From Mucilaginibacter jinjuensis (GTDB lineage Bacteria; Bacteroidota; Bacteroidia; Sphingobacteriales; Sphingobacteriaceae): a stretch of 64,000 bases of DNA. The stretch spans positions 2,170,001 through 2,234,000 of the forward strand of contig NZ_CP117167.1 in the NCBI RefSeq assembly GCF_028596025.1, read 5' to 3'. Shown in pieces: positions 52,099-59,804 of the stretch. A program made the translations under genes and the position numbers. How positions within the stretch are numbered: the first letter of the stretch is position 1; each line of letters starts with the position of its first letter. Below the pieces are notes generated by a model. It searched no databases. It was not told the origin of the DNA and saw only the letters and a program-made list of their open reading frames with translations.

Positions 52099-52599
52099 TC
52101 AAAAAATTGGAAAGACTTTATTGTCCTGAGTTGGCCTCAAAATAAATTTAACCAGGCTGTGCATGACCAGCGTGAGCAGCATAGCAAGGGTACATCCGCC
52201 AACCACACCAATTGCCCTTTCGCCGGCCACTTCATAGAAGTGCTTTCCAGCGGGGGCTAATGAGATCAGGATCACACCAACAGTGGCCGACCGGCGTGCT
52301 GTTTTTAAGTTTAACAGTTCACAAAATGTTGCGGCTAGCACAACGCCCAATGCCATCATCAGTACATTCATTGGATGGATAATCGCAAGAATAAGTCCGA
52401 CACCAGCTCCGACCAAATTAGCTTTAATACGGTTGAAAGCGAACTTGTTGGCCTCCTCGCGGTCCGGTGCCAATACCATAATCGTAGATATCAATACCCA
52501 TGAACCCACTTCAGGACTTTGGTGAAATAAATAGAATCCAATAGCAACCCCGATAACACACTCTACCAGGTAAATTGCAAATAATAACTTTTTGCTCAT
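52099..52599 (-). CDS. FUSC-like membrane protein
   Basis: About 166 aa from the start at 52599 (MSKKLLFAIYLVECVIG); a longer frame begins at 52638. Four to five hydrophobic helices are seen, with FNRIKANLVGAGVGLILAII, VLAATFCELLNL and AGERAIGVVGGCTLAMLLTLV, the pattern of the FUSC/aromatic acid exporter-like membrane module. It is only one membrane half of the usual protein. It lies seven bases downstream of the metallo-hydrolase gene only if the longer start is used; the true start is uncertain. Confidence 0.75.
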   Translation of the reverse strand: MSKKLLFAIYLVECVIGVAIGFYLFHQSPEVGSWVLISTIMVLAPDREEANKFAFNRIKANLVGAGVGLILAIIHPMNVLMMALGVVLAATFCELLNLKTARRSATVGVILISLAPAGKHFYEVAGERAIGVVGGCTLAMLLTLVMHSLVKFILRPTQDNKVFPIF

Positions 52600-52644
52600 C
52601 GTAATTTGAAAAAAATCAAACATCCAGGGGCTGATCAATTGGTA

Positions 52645-53394
52645 TTAAAGGGTAACGGTAACACCAGGTTCCAAAAGTTTGAAGCGGTGTCCGATGCCTA
52701 TGGCCTCGAACGATTGAACCAATTCCTTTTCGGATTCTGTATAATGCGACCAGCCTTCGAAGTGAAGCGGGATAATAACTGCATCGTTAAAAACAGAAGC
52801 GGTATCAAGGACATCATTCACACCCATAGTCAGGTTGAAAGGACCGCGGGCCTGTGCAGCTCCGGCAAATGCGAATACATAAGCCGGCTGGAACTTTTGC
52901 GCAATCTCTTTTACACCTTCATAATAAACAGTATCACCTGTCAGATAGATCTGGATATCTTTTGTCTCGATAATAAAACCGGTAACTTCGCCGGTGATGT
53001 GTTCTGTCCCGGCCGGGCCGTGACGTGCCGGTGTACCTGTAATGGTTACCTCGTCATTTAATTTAACCGCTTCAAACGGAGCAAGTCCAATCGCGTTACC
53101 GCCCAGGCGTTCTGCACCAACGTGGGTTGTCAGGGTCTTGGCAACAGTTTTTATAAACTCGCGTCCAGCATTGTCAAGATTATCTTTATGCTGGTCATGG
53201 CTTAACAAAACTGCGTCGATATGGCCGATTTCCAAAGTTGCAGGTCCGGCAGTTTTCCAGTAACCCGGTTTGTCGCCGATCATAAATGTTTCACCCTCGG
53301 GATCAAGCGTAGGGTCTGTCATCAGTCTTAATCCGCCGATCTCTATGATAACGGTTGGACCTCCCAAATAAATAACATTGAAATTTTTTTCCAT
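52645..53394 (-). CDS. MBL-fold metallo-hydrolase
   Basis: A 249-aa protein of the UlaG-like metallo-beta-lactamase branch: YLGGPTVIIEIGGLRLMTDPTLDP, the metal site in LLSHDQHKDNLDNAGREF, TPARHGP, YLTGDTVYYEGVKEI and PLHFEGWSHYTE. It probably hydrolyses a small ester, lactone or phosphodiester. There is no signal peptide. It is followed by the FUSC-like membrane gene on the same strand and is divergent from the SDR gene at 53701. Confidence 0.9.
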   Translation of the reverse strand: MEKNFNVIYLGGPTVIIEIGGLRLMTDPTLDPEGETFMIGDKPGYWKTAGPATLEIGHIDAVLLSHDQHKDNLDNAGREFIKTVAKTLTTHVGAERLGGNAIGLAPFEAVKLNDEVTITGTPARHGPAGTEHITGEVTGFIIETKDIQIYLTGDTVYYEGVKEIAQKFQPAYVFAFAGAAQARGPFNLTMGVNDVLDTASVFNDAVIIPLHFEGWSHYTESEKELVQSFEAIGIGHRFKLLEPGVTVTL

Positions 53395-53625
53395 GATCTT
53401 ATTTCTTTAGTATTCTTTTAAGATTATTTTATAGTACCAATATATTCAAGGGCTTACGATCATGCTTATTTTCTTTGCAAAAACGCATTCGGTTTGCCCG
53501 CTACAAAATTACAGTTAAAGACAATTTCTGAAAACGATTTAAAATGATTGACTCAATCGTTAATCGTGATTGTAAATTACGTTCTTAGTATCATTAGTTC
53601 GGCAAAGGCGGACAAACGTAAATTC

Positions 53626-53654
53626 GTTCAAACATTGGCTACTTTTGTTCAAAC
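53626..53654 (+). promoter_or_regulatory. Direct repeat, probable AraC-type binding site
   Basis: GTTCAAAC occurs at 53626-53633 and again at 53647-53654, 21 bases apart on the same face of the helix. It lies about 50-75 bases before the SDR gene at 53701; the AraC gene downstream of that SDR gene is the likely binder. Confidence 0.5.
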
Positions 53655-53700
53655 TCCGGCATCATTTCCCGATCTACCTTTGATTCAAAATTAAAGGAAA

Positions 53701-54519
53701 ATGTCAAAGACAATATTTATTACGGGAGCTTCAAGAGGATTCGGGAGAATCTGGGCAGAACAATTCTTAAAACGCGGTGATAAGGTAACGGCCACCGCCA
53801 GAAATATCAGTTCCCTAAAGGAACTCGCCGATCAGTACGGTGAAAATTTTCTGGCGCTTGAACTGGATGTAAACGACCGTGAGGCAGGTTTCGCGGCTGT
53901 GAAAACTTCGGTTGAAAAGTTTGGTACCATTGACGTTTTGATCAACAATGCAGGCTACGGCCTGTTTGGCACTGTTGAAGAGACGTCGGAAAAGGAAGCC
54001 CGAGAGCAGATTGAAACCAACTTTTTTGGTTTATTGTGGCTGAGCCAGGCCGTTCTGCCATTTATGCGCAAACAAAAAAGCGGTCATATTATCCAGGTTT
54101 CCAGTGTACTGGGCCAAGTTACATTACCGGTTATGGGATTATATAATGCCTCAAAATTTGCCGTTGAAGGCTTGAGCGAAACGCTTGCCAGCGAGGTAAA
54201 GGCATTTGGAATCAACGTAACTTTGGTTGAGCCTAACGGATTTAATACGGAATGGGCAGGTGCCTCAGCTGCGAATTCCCAGGTGATGCCGGAATATGAA
54301 CAGGTAAGAGAAGGACTCGGCGCGTTGCTTGGAGACCGTCCGTTCGGCGATCCTGCTGCTACTTCTGAAGCCATCTTAAAACTGGCTGACAGCGAAAACC
54401 CGCCGTTAAGGCTGATCCTCGGCAGTGTTGCGTATCCATGGATACAAAAGGTTTACCAGGAACGTCTCGCTGAATGGGAAGAATGGAAAGAAGTTTCTTC
54501 TTCGGCACAGGGTAATTAA
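53701..54519 (+). CDS. SDR family oxidoreductase
   Basis: A 272-aa short-chain dehydrogenase: TGASRGFGR cofactor motif near residue 7, LINNAGYGLFG, Ser in IIQVSSVLG and YNASKFAVE with Tyr/Lys. It is similar to the SDR at 32086 (same Phe in GFG and a KFGVE/KFAVE motif). The 300-bp upstream region carries a 21-bp-spaced direct repeat, and an AraC gene follows 64 bases after its stop, a classic regulator-target pair. Confidence 0.9.
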   Translation: MSKTIFITGASRGFGRIWAEQFLKRGDKVTATARNISSLKELADQYGENFLALELDVNDREAGFAAVKTSVEKFGTIDVLINNAGYGLFGTVEETSEKEAREQIETNFFGLLWLSQAVLPFMRKQKSGHIIQVSSVLGQVTLPVMGLYNASKFAVEGLSETLASEVKAFGINVTLVEPNGFNTEWAGASAANSQVMPEYEQVREGLGALLGDRPFGDPAATSEAILKLADSENPPLRLILGSVAYPWIQKVYQERLAEWEEWKEVSSSAQGN

Positions 54520-54544
54520 CATTAATGAATCACAAATGACGGTC

Positions 54545-54577
54545 TGCGCCCCGCAAGGGCGTAGATTTGTTTTTTTT
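54545..54577 (+). terminator. Hairpin plus T run between SDR and AraC genes
   Basis: GCGCCC and GGGCGT arms around CGCAA, followed by TAGATTTG and a run of eight T. TAGATTTG (54562-54569) is also a perfect -7 consensus match and may be the AraC promoter. Confidence 0.5.
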
Positions 54578-54583
54578 AATCCA

Positions 54584-55471
54584 ATGAAACATTATAAATC
54601 TATTACGGAGATGCGGCGTGACAACGGCCTGGGTTCACCTGAGCACCCCTCCATTTGCCTGCACAGATGCACCAGCACCTGCCCTATGGGCGAGGGTGAG
54701 TTTACGACGGATTTCTATATTATCGGTTTTAAAAAGCTGCATAAAGGTCAGTTTTTGTATGGCCGTACCAAATACGATCACGACAACGGCTCGATGTCTT
54801 TTATAAAACCAGGTCAACTGGTGGAACTCAGGAACATTGAGGTGGAAGAAGACGGATTTTTTATCTTCATTCATGAGGATTATTTAAACGGGCACAGTCT
54901 GCGGGAAGAGATCGGCAGATATGGTTTTTTTGATTACGAAGCAAACGAGGCACTGCATCTTTCGCCACGTGAAGAAGGGTTTATCTGGAATCTTTACAAC
55001 CTTATCGATGTGGAATATCAAAACAATCCTGATGAGTACAGCCGTAATATTATGCTGACCCATGTAGATTCCATTCTCAAATATGCCCAGCGTTTCTATA
55101 AAAGACAGTTTGTAAACCGGATCGATCTGTCAGGTAAAGTGATTTCAAAATTTGAACACCTGCTGAATGACTGGTTCGGGGAAGATTATTCCGGCAATAA
55201 AAAGCTGCCGACCGTGGCTGCTATGGCATCCCGGCTCAACTTGTCTTCCCGGTACCTGAGCGATCTTTTAAAACAGGAAACCGGGAAATCAGCTATAGAG
55301 CTGATTCATCTCTACCTGATCCGGGAAGCTAAGGACCGGCTGAAATCCAGAGAACAGAATATTTCTGAAATAGCTTTTGAATTGGGCTTTGACAGCCTTT
55401 CTTATTTTTCTCGCTTATTCAAAAAGGAAACCGGTTACAGTCCCAATCAGTTCAAGAAAATAGTTAATTAA
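54584..55471 (+). CDS. AraC family transcriptional regulator
   Basis: A 295-aa protein; start 54584 (MKHYKSITEMRRDNGLG) is chosen because the frame extending back to 54425 lies inside the SDR gene. N-terminal cupin-like sensor domain with several His/Cys (LHRCTSTCP); C-terminal AraC DNA-binding domain with LPTVAAMASRLNLSSRYLSDLLKQETG and NISEIAFELGFDSLSYFSRLFKKETGYSPNQFKK. It likely controls the SDR gene upstream. A TAGATTTG -7 element is 14 bases before the start. Confidence 0.93.
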   Translation: MKHYKSITEMRRDNGLGSPEHPSICLHRCTSTCPMGEGEFTTDFYIIGFKKLHKGQFLYGRTKYDHDNGSMSFIKPGQLVELRNIEVEEDGFFIFIHEDYLNGHSLREEIGRYGFFDYEANEALHLSPREEGFIWNLYNLIDVEYQNNPDEYSRNIMLTHVDSILKYAQRFYKRQFVNRIDLSGKVISKFEHLLNDWFGEDYSGNKKLPTVAAMASRLNLSSRYLSDLLKQETGKSAIELIHLYLIREAKDRLKSREQNISEIAFELGFDSLSYFSRLFKKETGYSPNQFKKIVN

Positions 55472-55511
55472 ATGAATGGGATGTCCTGATACAAAAACGG
55501 TGTGGACATGG

Positions 55512-56405
55512 TTAAACCAATGCTCCTGAGCTCTCCGAAGATGCCTTATAAAGATCAATAAATGCGTTAAATGCTCTTGACAGCGGCACCCCCGACCTGG
55601 TGACCAAAAGGGTGGTCATCGTACCCAGGTCCTTACTTAATGGGAACAGGTTAAGTTTCCGGGTGGAATAATATTCCTGAACAAGCTCCTCAGGGAGCAT
55701 ACTGATACCTAAGCCGGCTTCCACAAAATTGATGATCCCTTCCAGCGAATTAACGGTGATCCGCTTGTATTCGACAATTCCCTTACTGCTTAAAAACGAT
55801 TCCAGCCTGGAGCGAAAGATACAGCCTAACTCAAATACAACGATTTTCAGCGGAACCGCACGTAGTGTATCTTCCAGTTTTTTATGTTTGGCCGGCGTCA
55901 GGATAGCAATCCTTTCGTTCTTCACCACGATCTGGCTCAATTCCGGGTTACTGATCGGCGCTGATACAAACGCTGCATCAAGCTTATAATTTAATACGTC
56001 ATTGATCAGTTCCGTGCGCATGGCAGATTTGAATTCCAGGTCGACCTCCGGGTACTGTTCAGCAAACTGACTGATAATCCCCGGGGCTTTAAGCGCCATT
56101 GTCGTTTCTACACAGCCGATTTTAAGACTGCCTGAAATCTGCCCGCTTTTCGTCAGCTCTTTTTTGGCTTCGTCCATCAGGTGTCCGATCTGCTTTAAGT
56201 ACTGGATTAGGATTTTTCCAGCCGCAGTCAGCTCCACCTTGCGCGCACTCCGGTCGAAAAGTTCAGCACCAAATTCTTCTTCCAGGCTCTTGATTCTTGC
56301 GGTGACATTGGACTGAACGGTAAATGTCGCTTCAGCGGCTCTCGTAAAGTTTCCGTGGGCCGCAACCGCTTCAAATATTTTAATATCGTTGGTATACATA
56401 ATCAC
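55512..56405 (-). CDS. LysR family transcriptional regulator
   Basis: A 297-aa protein with the N-terminal LysR helix-turn-helix (DIKIFEAVAAHGNFTRAAEATFTVQSNVTARIKSLEEEFGAELFDR) and a substrate-binding domain with GCVETTMALKAPGIISQFAEQYPEVDLEF. It is divergent from a truncated hydrolase gene at 56490, with an ATAGT-N7-ACTAT dyad in between, so its target gene has been lost. Confidence 0.94.
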   Translation of the reverse strand: MIMYTNDIKIFEAVAAHGNFTRAAEATFTVQSNVTARIKSLEEEFGAELFDRSARKVELTAAGKILIQYLKQIGHLMDEAKKELTKSGQISGSLKIGCVETTMALKAPGIISQFAEQYPEVDLEFKSAMRTELINDVLNYKLDAAFVSAPISNPELSQIVVKNERIAILTPAKHKKLEDTLRAVPLKIVVFELGCIFRSRLESFLSSKGIVEYKRITVNSLEGIINFVEAGLGISMLPEELVQEYYSTRKLNLFPLSKDLGTMTTLLVTRSGVPLSRAFNAFIDLYKASSESSGALV

Positions 56406-56413
56406 TAATGATG

Positions 56414-56430
56414 ATAGTTGTAATTACTAT
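56414..56430. promoter_or_regulatory. LysR-type dyad operator
   Basis: ATAGT-N7-ACTAT is a perfect inverted repeat with a T-N11-A core, the typical LysR binding geometry. It is nine bases upstream of the LysR start codon and about 60 bases upstream of the truncated hydrolase. Confidence 0.6.
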
Positions 56431-56489
56431 AATCGTTTTTAATAATCAAATATGGGGATAATTTTTGTTTTGCACAAAAAATTAAAACG

Positions 56490-56680
56490 ATGAAAAAATT
56501 ATCACAAACATTCCTGGCACTGTGCATCGCACTAGGCGCGTTCGGTCAGCAGGCAATTGCGCAGACAGCGCAAGCAGTGCCGGAACAATACATTATCAAA
56601 CAGTTGAGGCCAGAGGTCTCCATATCTTTTACCGCGAGGCCGGCCCCAAGGACGCTCCGATGATCCTCTTACTGCATGGT
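56490..56680 (+). pseudogene. Truncated exported alpha/beta hydrolase
   Basis: MKKLSQTFLALCIALGAFGQ and onward is a signal peptide, then a one-base loss in an A run near 56600 shifts the frame; the other frame continues TVEARGLHIFYREAGPKDAPMILLLHG, the start of an alpha/beta hydrolase like that at 49367 (INIFYRESG, ILFFHG). The gene stops abruptly at about 56680, where minus-strand integrase DNA begins. The 3' three-quarters, including the catalytic residues, are missing from the window. Confidence 0.8.
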
Positions 56681-56684
56681 ACAT

Positions 56685-56966
56685 GCTAAGATAAGTAACG
56701 TCTCTTACTTCATCGTTTTCCATTTCCACGTTAACCTCATCCAACAAATTCTCTTCCAACTTTATCATCTCTTTGCTTACCTTGGAGTCCTGCATTTTTG
56801 CATAATGCTGGGTCTGCTTAATGTACGTATGGCCAAGCATCTTTGAGACCGTTTCAATGGGTACACCATTACTCAAGGTTACTGTGGTCGCGAAAGTATG
56901 CCTGGCAATATGAAATGTAAGGTTCTTGTTAATCCTGCAACCATCAGCAATTTCCTTCAGTAGGCT
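56685..56966 (-). pseudogene. C-terminal fragment of a tyrosine recombinase
   Basis: Within a longer chimeric frame (57083 to 56532) the segment LLKEIADGCRINKNLTFHIARHTFATTVTLSNGVPIETVSKMLGHTYIKQTQHYAKM is the catalytic end of a Bacteroidota-type integrase: HxxR (HIAR), LGHT and the nucleophile Tyr in HYAK. The first about 40 residues of that frame are translated from group II intron RNA domains, and the last about 50 from antisense hydrolase. It is the 3' exon of an interrupted integrase gene. Confidence 0.8.
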
Positions 56967-57020
56967 AGGCCAACAGCGCTTTGCCACCTCGCGGTGGTAA
57001 GTTCCCGTTAACCCGCCCCC

Positions 57021-57054
57021 GAACCGTACGTACATGTCTCCATGTATACGGCTC
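57021..57054 (-). ncRNA. Group II intron domain V
   Basis: A 34-nt hairpin beginning GAGCCGTAT and ending ACGTACGGTTC on the minus strand, the catalytic and most conserved part of group II introns. It lies 19 bases after the RT stop codon, as expected. Confidence 0.85.
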
Positions 57055-57072
57055 TCCATTGTCAACATAACT

Positions 57073-58047
57073 TTACTTGTCATAGCTTTGATGGATTAGT
57101 GCATCACAATCGTGACAGGCTGCAAGAGTTTTACGATGGCGTTTGATCATCATTGCATTCGATCTGGTGTCAGCTTTAAGCTGATTGATGTTGCGCACGT
57201 GATGCATCACGAGGTCTCCTATTACACCGCATAGTTCACACTTTCTCTCTTTGAGCCTTTCCACAAGTGTGGGGGCAGGAAGATACATGGTATTGGGCAT
57301 GCTGTCATAACGATTGTCCTCGTAGATGTCTGTAAAACGTTTGCATCTGAAACCGCCATTATACCACACTCTTTGTTTCCCGTTGCCTTTGTTATCCCTG
57401 TAGGGGATAACCACATCCGTTCCGTCTTTATACTTCTCAAGTATTTGTCCGACGGTTCTTTTGTGCTTACGGCCGAGCGTTTTGAGCATGCTATATTTCA
57501 TGAAGTAATTGAACTTCCATCCCCAATAGCCGATATTGTCTGCGATGGAATAGTAGTTGTAGAATCCCCGCAGCTCAAGATTGTACTGCGCCATGATATC
57601 TGCATCATGTCTATTCACCATATACTTGCGAGACGAGGGTTTAAGCGTTTGTTTCCTGTCTACCTGTGTGATAAACACAGCATCGTAGGATTGAAGTCGC
57701 TTAAGTACGGTTTCGTAAGTTACTTTTAAGACAATTGTTCCTGACCACGGGCGGCGCTGTAGTCCGCACCGAGTACGCGTGTGGTCCATAGACCGGCGTA
57801 CATTGATTTCGTATCCAAGGAATTTTGCGGGTTCCTGTGCATTGGTAATCAAAGTTTTCTCTTCAGACATTTCCAATTCGAGTTTTTCACTCATGAAAGT
57901 CGTAATGTCCGCTTTGATTTTCTCACATTCATCCTTGCTGCCGACCATTCCGATGAGGAAGTCATCAGCATACCTTATGTACTTCAATCTTTTGAACGTG
58001 TCGTCCATGTCCCTTGTTGCTGGAATATCTAGCATTTGCTTACGCAT
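57073..58047 (-). pseudogene. ltrA-like: Group II intron reverse transcriptase/maturase, N-terminally truncated
   Basis: A 324-aa frame that starts in the middle of the RT palm: KYIRYADDFLIG with the YADD catalytic motif, then EMSEEKTLITNAQEPAKFLGYEI, the maturase X domain (LELRGFYNYYSIADN) and a C-terminal HNH-type zinc domain (CELCGVIGDLVMHHVRNINQLK ... CHDCDALIHQ). A full protein has about 600 residues; RT blocks 0-4 are lost. The ATG at 58047 is an internal Met, not a real start. Confidence 0.88.
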
Positions 58048-58154
58048 TTCGCGAGTACAAGAACTATTGTTAAAATCTGTTAAAAAAATTCAAGAAGACT
58101 TGAACTTCAGATTAGCTTCAGATTCTGTTTGTAATATTGTTATTACGCATTTCG
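58040..58154. repeat. 12-bp direct repeat flanking about 90 bp
   Basis: TTACGCATTTCG occurs at 58040-58051, at the truncated end of the intron, and again at 58143-58154, just before the thioredoxin gene. The 91 bases between have no gene. It may mark the end point of the deletion or a short duplication. Confidence 0.5.
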
Positions 58155-58183
58155 TTTAAGTACGAGATAATAATCCTATAAGA

Positions 58184-58615
58184 ATGAGGTTACTAAGCAT
58201 TATACTATTTACTCTGTTCGCTCCATCTGTTACCTGGCTGGGCGATTTTAACACTGCAAAAACTGAGGCAGGCAAAACACATAAATTAATACTCATCAAT
58301 TTCTCAGGTTCCGACTGGTGTGGCCCATGCATCCGCTTAAGGAAAGAGATATTAGAATCGTCAAACTTCGAGGGATATGCGGCAGATCATTTGCTTCTGG
58401 TGCGCGCTGATTTCCCACGCCAAAAGAAAAATCAACCCAGTAAAGAACAAGTAAAACTTAACGAGGCACTGGCAGAAAAATATAATGCTGAAGGTAAATT
58501 TCCTTACACGTTACTGGTTGATGAAAATGGCAAGGTATTGAAAGCCTGGGACGGCTTTCCTGATGAAACACCAGATCAGTTTGTAACAGACGTTAAGAAA
58601 TATGAAGCCCGCTGA
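58184..58615 (+). CDS. Exported thioredoxin-like protein
   Basis: A 143-aa protein with a signal peptide-like N-terminus (LLSIILFTLFAPSVTW) and a thioredoxin fold: LINFSGSDWCGPCIRLRKEI (WCGPC active site near residues 46-50) and cis-Pro in FPYTLLVDENG. Its end overlaps the apbE gene by 14 bases. It begins the conserved set thioredoxin, ApbE, DUF4266, DUF3570 and probably keeps thiols of the partners reduced in the envelope. Confidence 0.88.
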   Translation: MRLLSIILFTLFAPSVTWLGDFNTAKTEAGKTHKLILINFSGSDWCGPCIRLRKEILESSNFEGYAADHLLLVRADFPRQKKNQPSKEQVKLNEALAEKYNAEGKFPYTLLVDENGKVLKAWDGFPDETPDQFVTDVKKYEAR

Positions 58616-59558
58616 AATACAAGTCGGTAACCTGGCTGCATACAAACGCGTGCTCAAACTTATGGGCAACCGTTTTGAGTTTACGGTGGTTGCAGACAAT
58701 GAAAATTGGGCTAATAAACAGATTGATTCTGCCATTTCGGAGGTTCAACGAATAGAAAAACTGCTAACTACCTTTAGCGATGACAGTCAAACCAATGAGA
58801 TAAACCGGAACGCAGGTATTAAGCCGGTTAAAGTTGATGAAGAAGTTTTTGGTTTAATAGCCCGCTCGATAAAAATATCTGAGTTAACACAAGGCGCTTT
58901 TGATATTACTTACGGTTCAATTGATAAAAGCCTTTGGAATTTCGACCAAGGTATGACTTCGTTGCCAAGTGCAGAAGTGGCTAAACAATCGGTGCGTTTA
59001 ATCAACTATAAAAATGTAATTCTTGACGCCTCTAATAATACGGTTTTCCTGAAAGAAGCGGGGATGCGCATAGGTTTTGGTGGGATAGGCAAAGGTTATG
59101 CTGCCGATAAGGCAAAATTGCTATTACAGGCAAAAGGTGTTATAAGTGGCATTGTAAACGCAGCAGGTGATTTAGTGAGCTGGGGAACCCAGCCCAACGG
59201 CACACCCTGGACTGTTGCCATTGCTGATCCGGACCAAAGCACAGTGCCGTTTTCGAGATTAAACATCAGCGGTATGGCCATCGCAACATCGGGCAATTAC
59301 GAAAAGTACGTAACCATCAATAGTAAAAAATACTCGCATACTATTGACCCAACTACAGGGTTACCCGTTAGCGACATAAAGAGTGTAAGCATCATCAGTC
59401 CAAGTGCCGAACTATCTGACGCTATGGCCACGCCTGTAATGGTAATGGGCGTAAGGGTAGGCCTTGATCTTATTAATCAGCTCAAGCACATGGCCTGCAT
59501 TATTGTAGACGACAACAATAAAATTCATAGTTCACATAATATCAATATCAAAAATTAA
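58602..59558 (+). CDS. apbE: FAD:protein FMN transferase
   Basis: A 318-aa ApbE-family protein that attaches FMN covalently to Ser/Thr of target proteins, using FAD. Motifs: FGGIGKGYAADKA, IVNAAGDLVSWG, TSGNYEKY and SHTIDPTTGLPV, all in order. No signal peptide is visible (it starts MKPAEIQVGNLAAYKRV), unlike the usual exported ApbE, so either the enzyme acts inside or the start is upstream. It overlaps the thioredoxin gene and is one base from the DUF4266 gene. Confidence 0.93.
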   Translation: MKPAEIQVGNLAAYKRVLKLMGNRFEFTVVADNENWANKQIDSAISEVQRIEKLLTTFSDDSQTNEINRNAGIKPVKVDEEVFGLIARSIKISELTQGAFDITYGSIDKSLWNFDQGMTSLPSAEVAKQSVRLINYKNVILDASNNTVFLKEAGMRIGFGGIGKGYAADKAKLLLQAKGVISGIVNAAGDLVSWGTQPNGTPWTVAIADPDQSTVPFSRLNISGMAIATSGNYEKYVTINSKKYSHTIDPTTGLPVSDIKSVSIISPSAELSDAMATPVMVMGVRVGLDLINQLKHMACIIVDDNNKIHSSHNINIKN

Positions 59559-59559
59559 G

Positions 59560-59787
59560 ATGATACATAAAGCCCCTGTTCTAATCCTGTTAGTATGTTG
59601 CTGTATAATTTGCGGGTTAAGCTCCTGTAGCTCGGTTAAGGCCTATCAAAAAAACCGGATTAATGATTCGGAGATGGAATTGTCTGCGCGTAAATCTCAA
59701 AAATTTGAGCAGAGTTTTCAGCTTTACCGCGAAGGTGCTTCGGGTGCCAACGGTGGCAAAAGTGGTGGTGGTTGCGGTTGTAATTAA
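59560..59787 (+). CDS. DUF4266 small lipoprotein
   Basis: A 75-aa protein: lipoprotein signal with LSSCSSVKAYQK (lipid Cys at about residue 23), then the DUF4266 sequence KNRINDSEMELSARKSQKFEQSFQLYREGASGANGG, and a Gly/Cys tail GGGCGCN. It is always found beside ApbE and DUF3570 genes. The conserved EGASGANGG segment contains Ser residues that could be flavinylated and the two terminal Cys could bind a metal, but both are inference. Confidence 0.88.
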   Translation: MIHKAPVLILLVCCCIICGLSSCSSVKAYQKNRINDSEMELSARKSQKFEQSFQLYREGASGANGGKSGGGCGCN

Positions 59788-59804
59788 TAAACGTCAAATA
59801 CTAA

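Larger units (their letters stand above)
56966..58050 (-). mobile_element. 5'-truncated group II intron
   Basis: On the minus strand the RT/maturase frame (58047-57073) is followed by a canonical intron domain V at 57021-57054 (GAGCCGTAT...ACGTACGGTTC, 34 nt) and a domain VI-like hairpin at 56981-57000 (ACCACC-GCGA-GGTGG). The 5' RNA domains and the first RT blocks are missing, so it cannot splice or move by itself. Its 3' boundary adjoins the integrase exon; the exact last base is not certain. Confidence 0.85.

Noticed and set aside
54425..54583. N-terminal extension of the AraC frame
   Set aside because: It lies inside the end of the SDR gene and past its stop; no homology-like pattern before MKHYKSITEM.
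56532..57083. A single 183-aa gene on the minus strand
   Set aside because: The frame is a chimera of intron RNA domains, an integrase C-terminus and antisense hydrolase DNA, so it is not one gene.
57222..58159. Several open frames opposite or out of phase with the intron RT
   Set aside because: They are shadows of the RT/maturase reading frame, without recognisable domains or starts.
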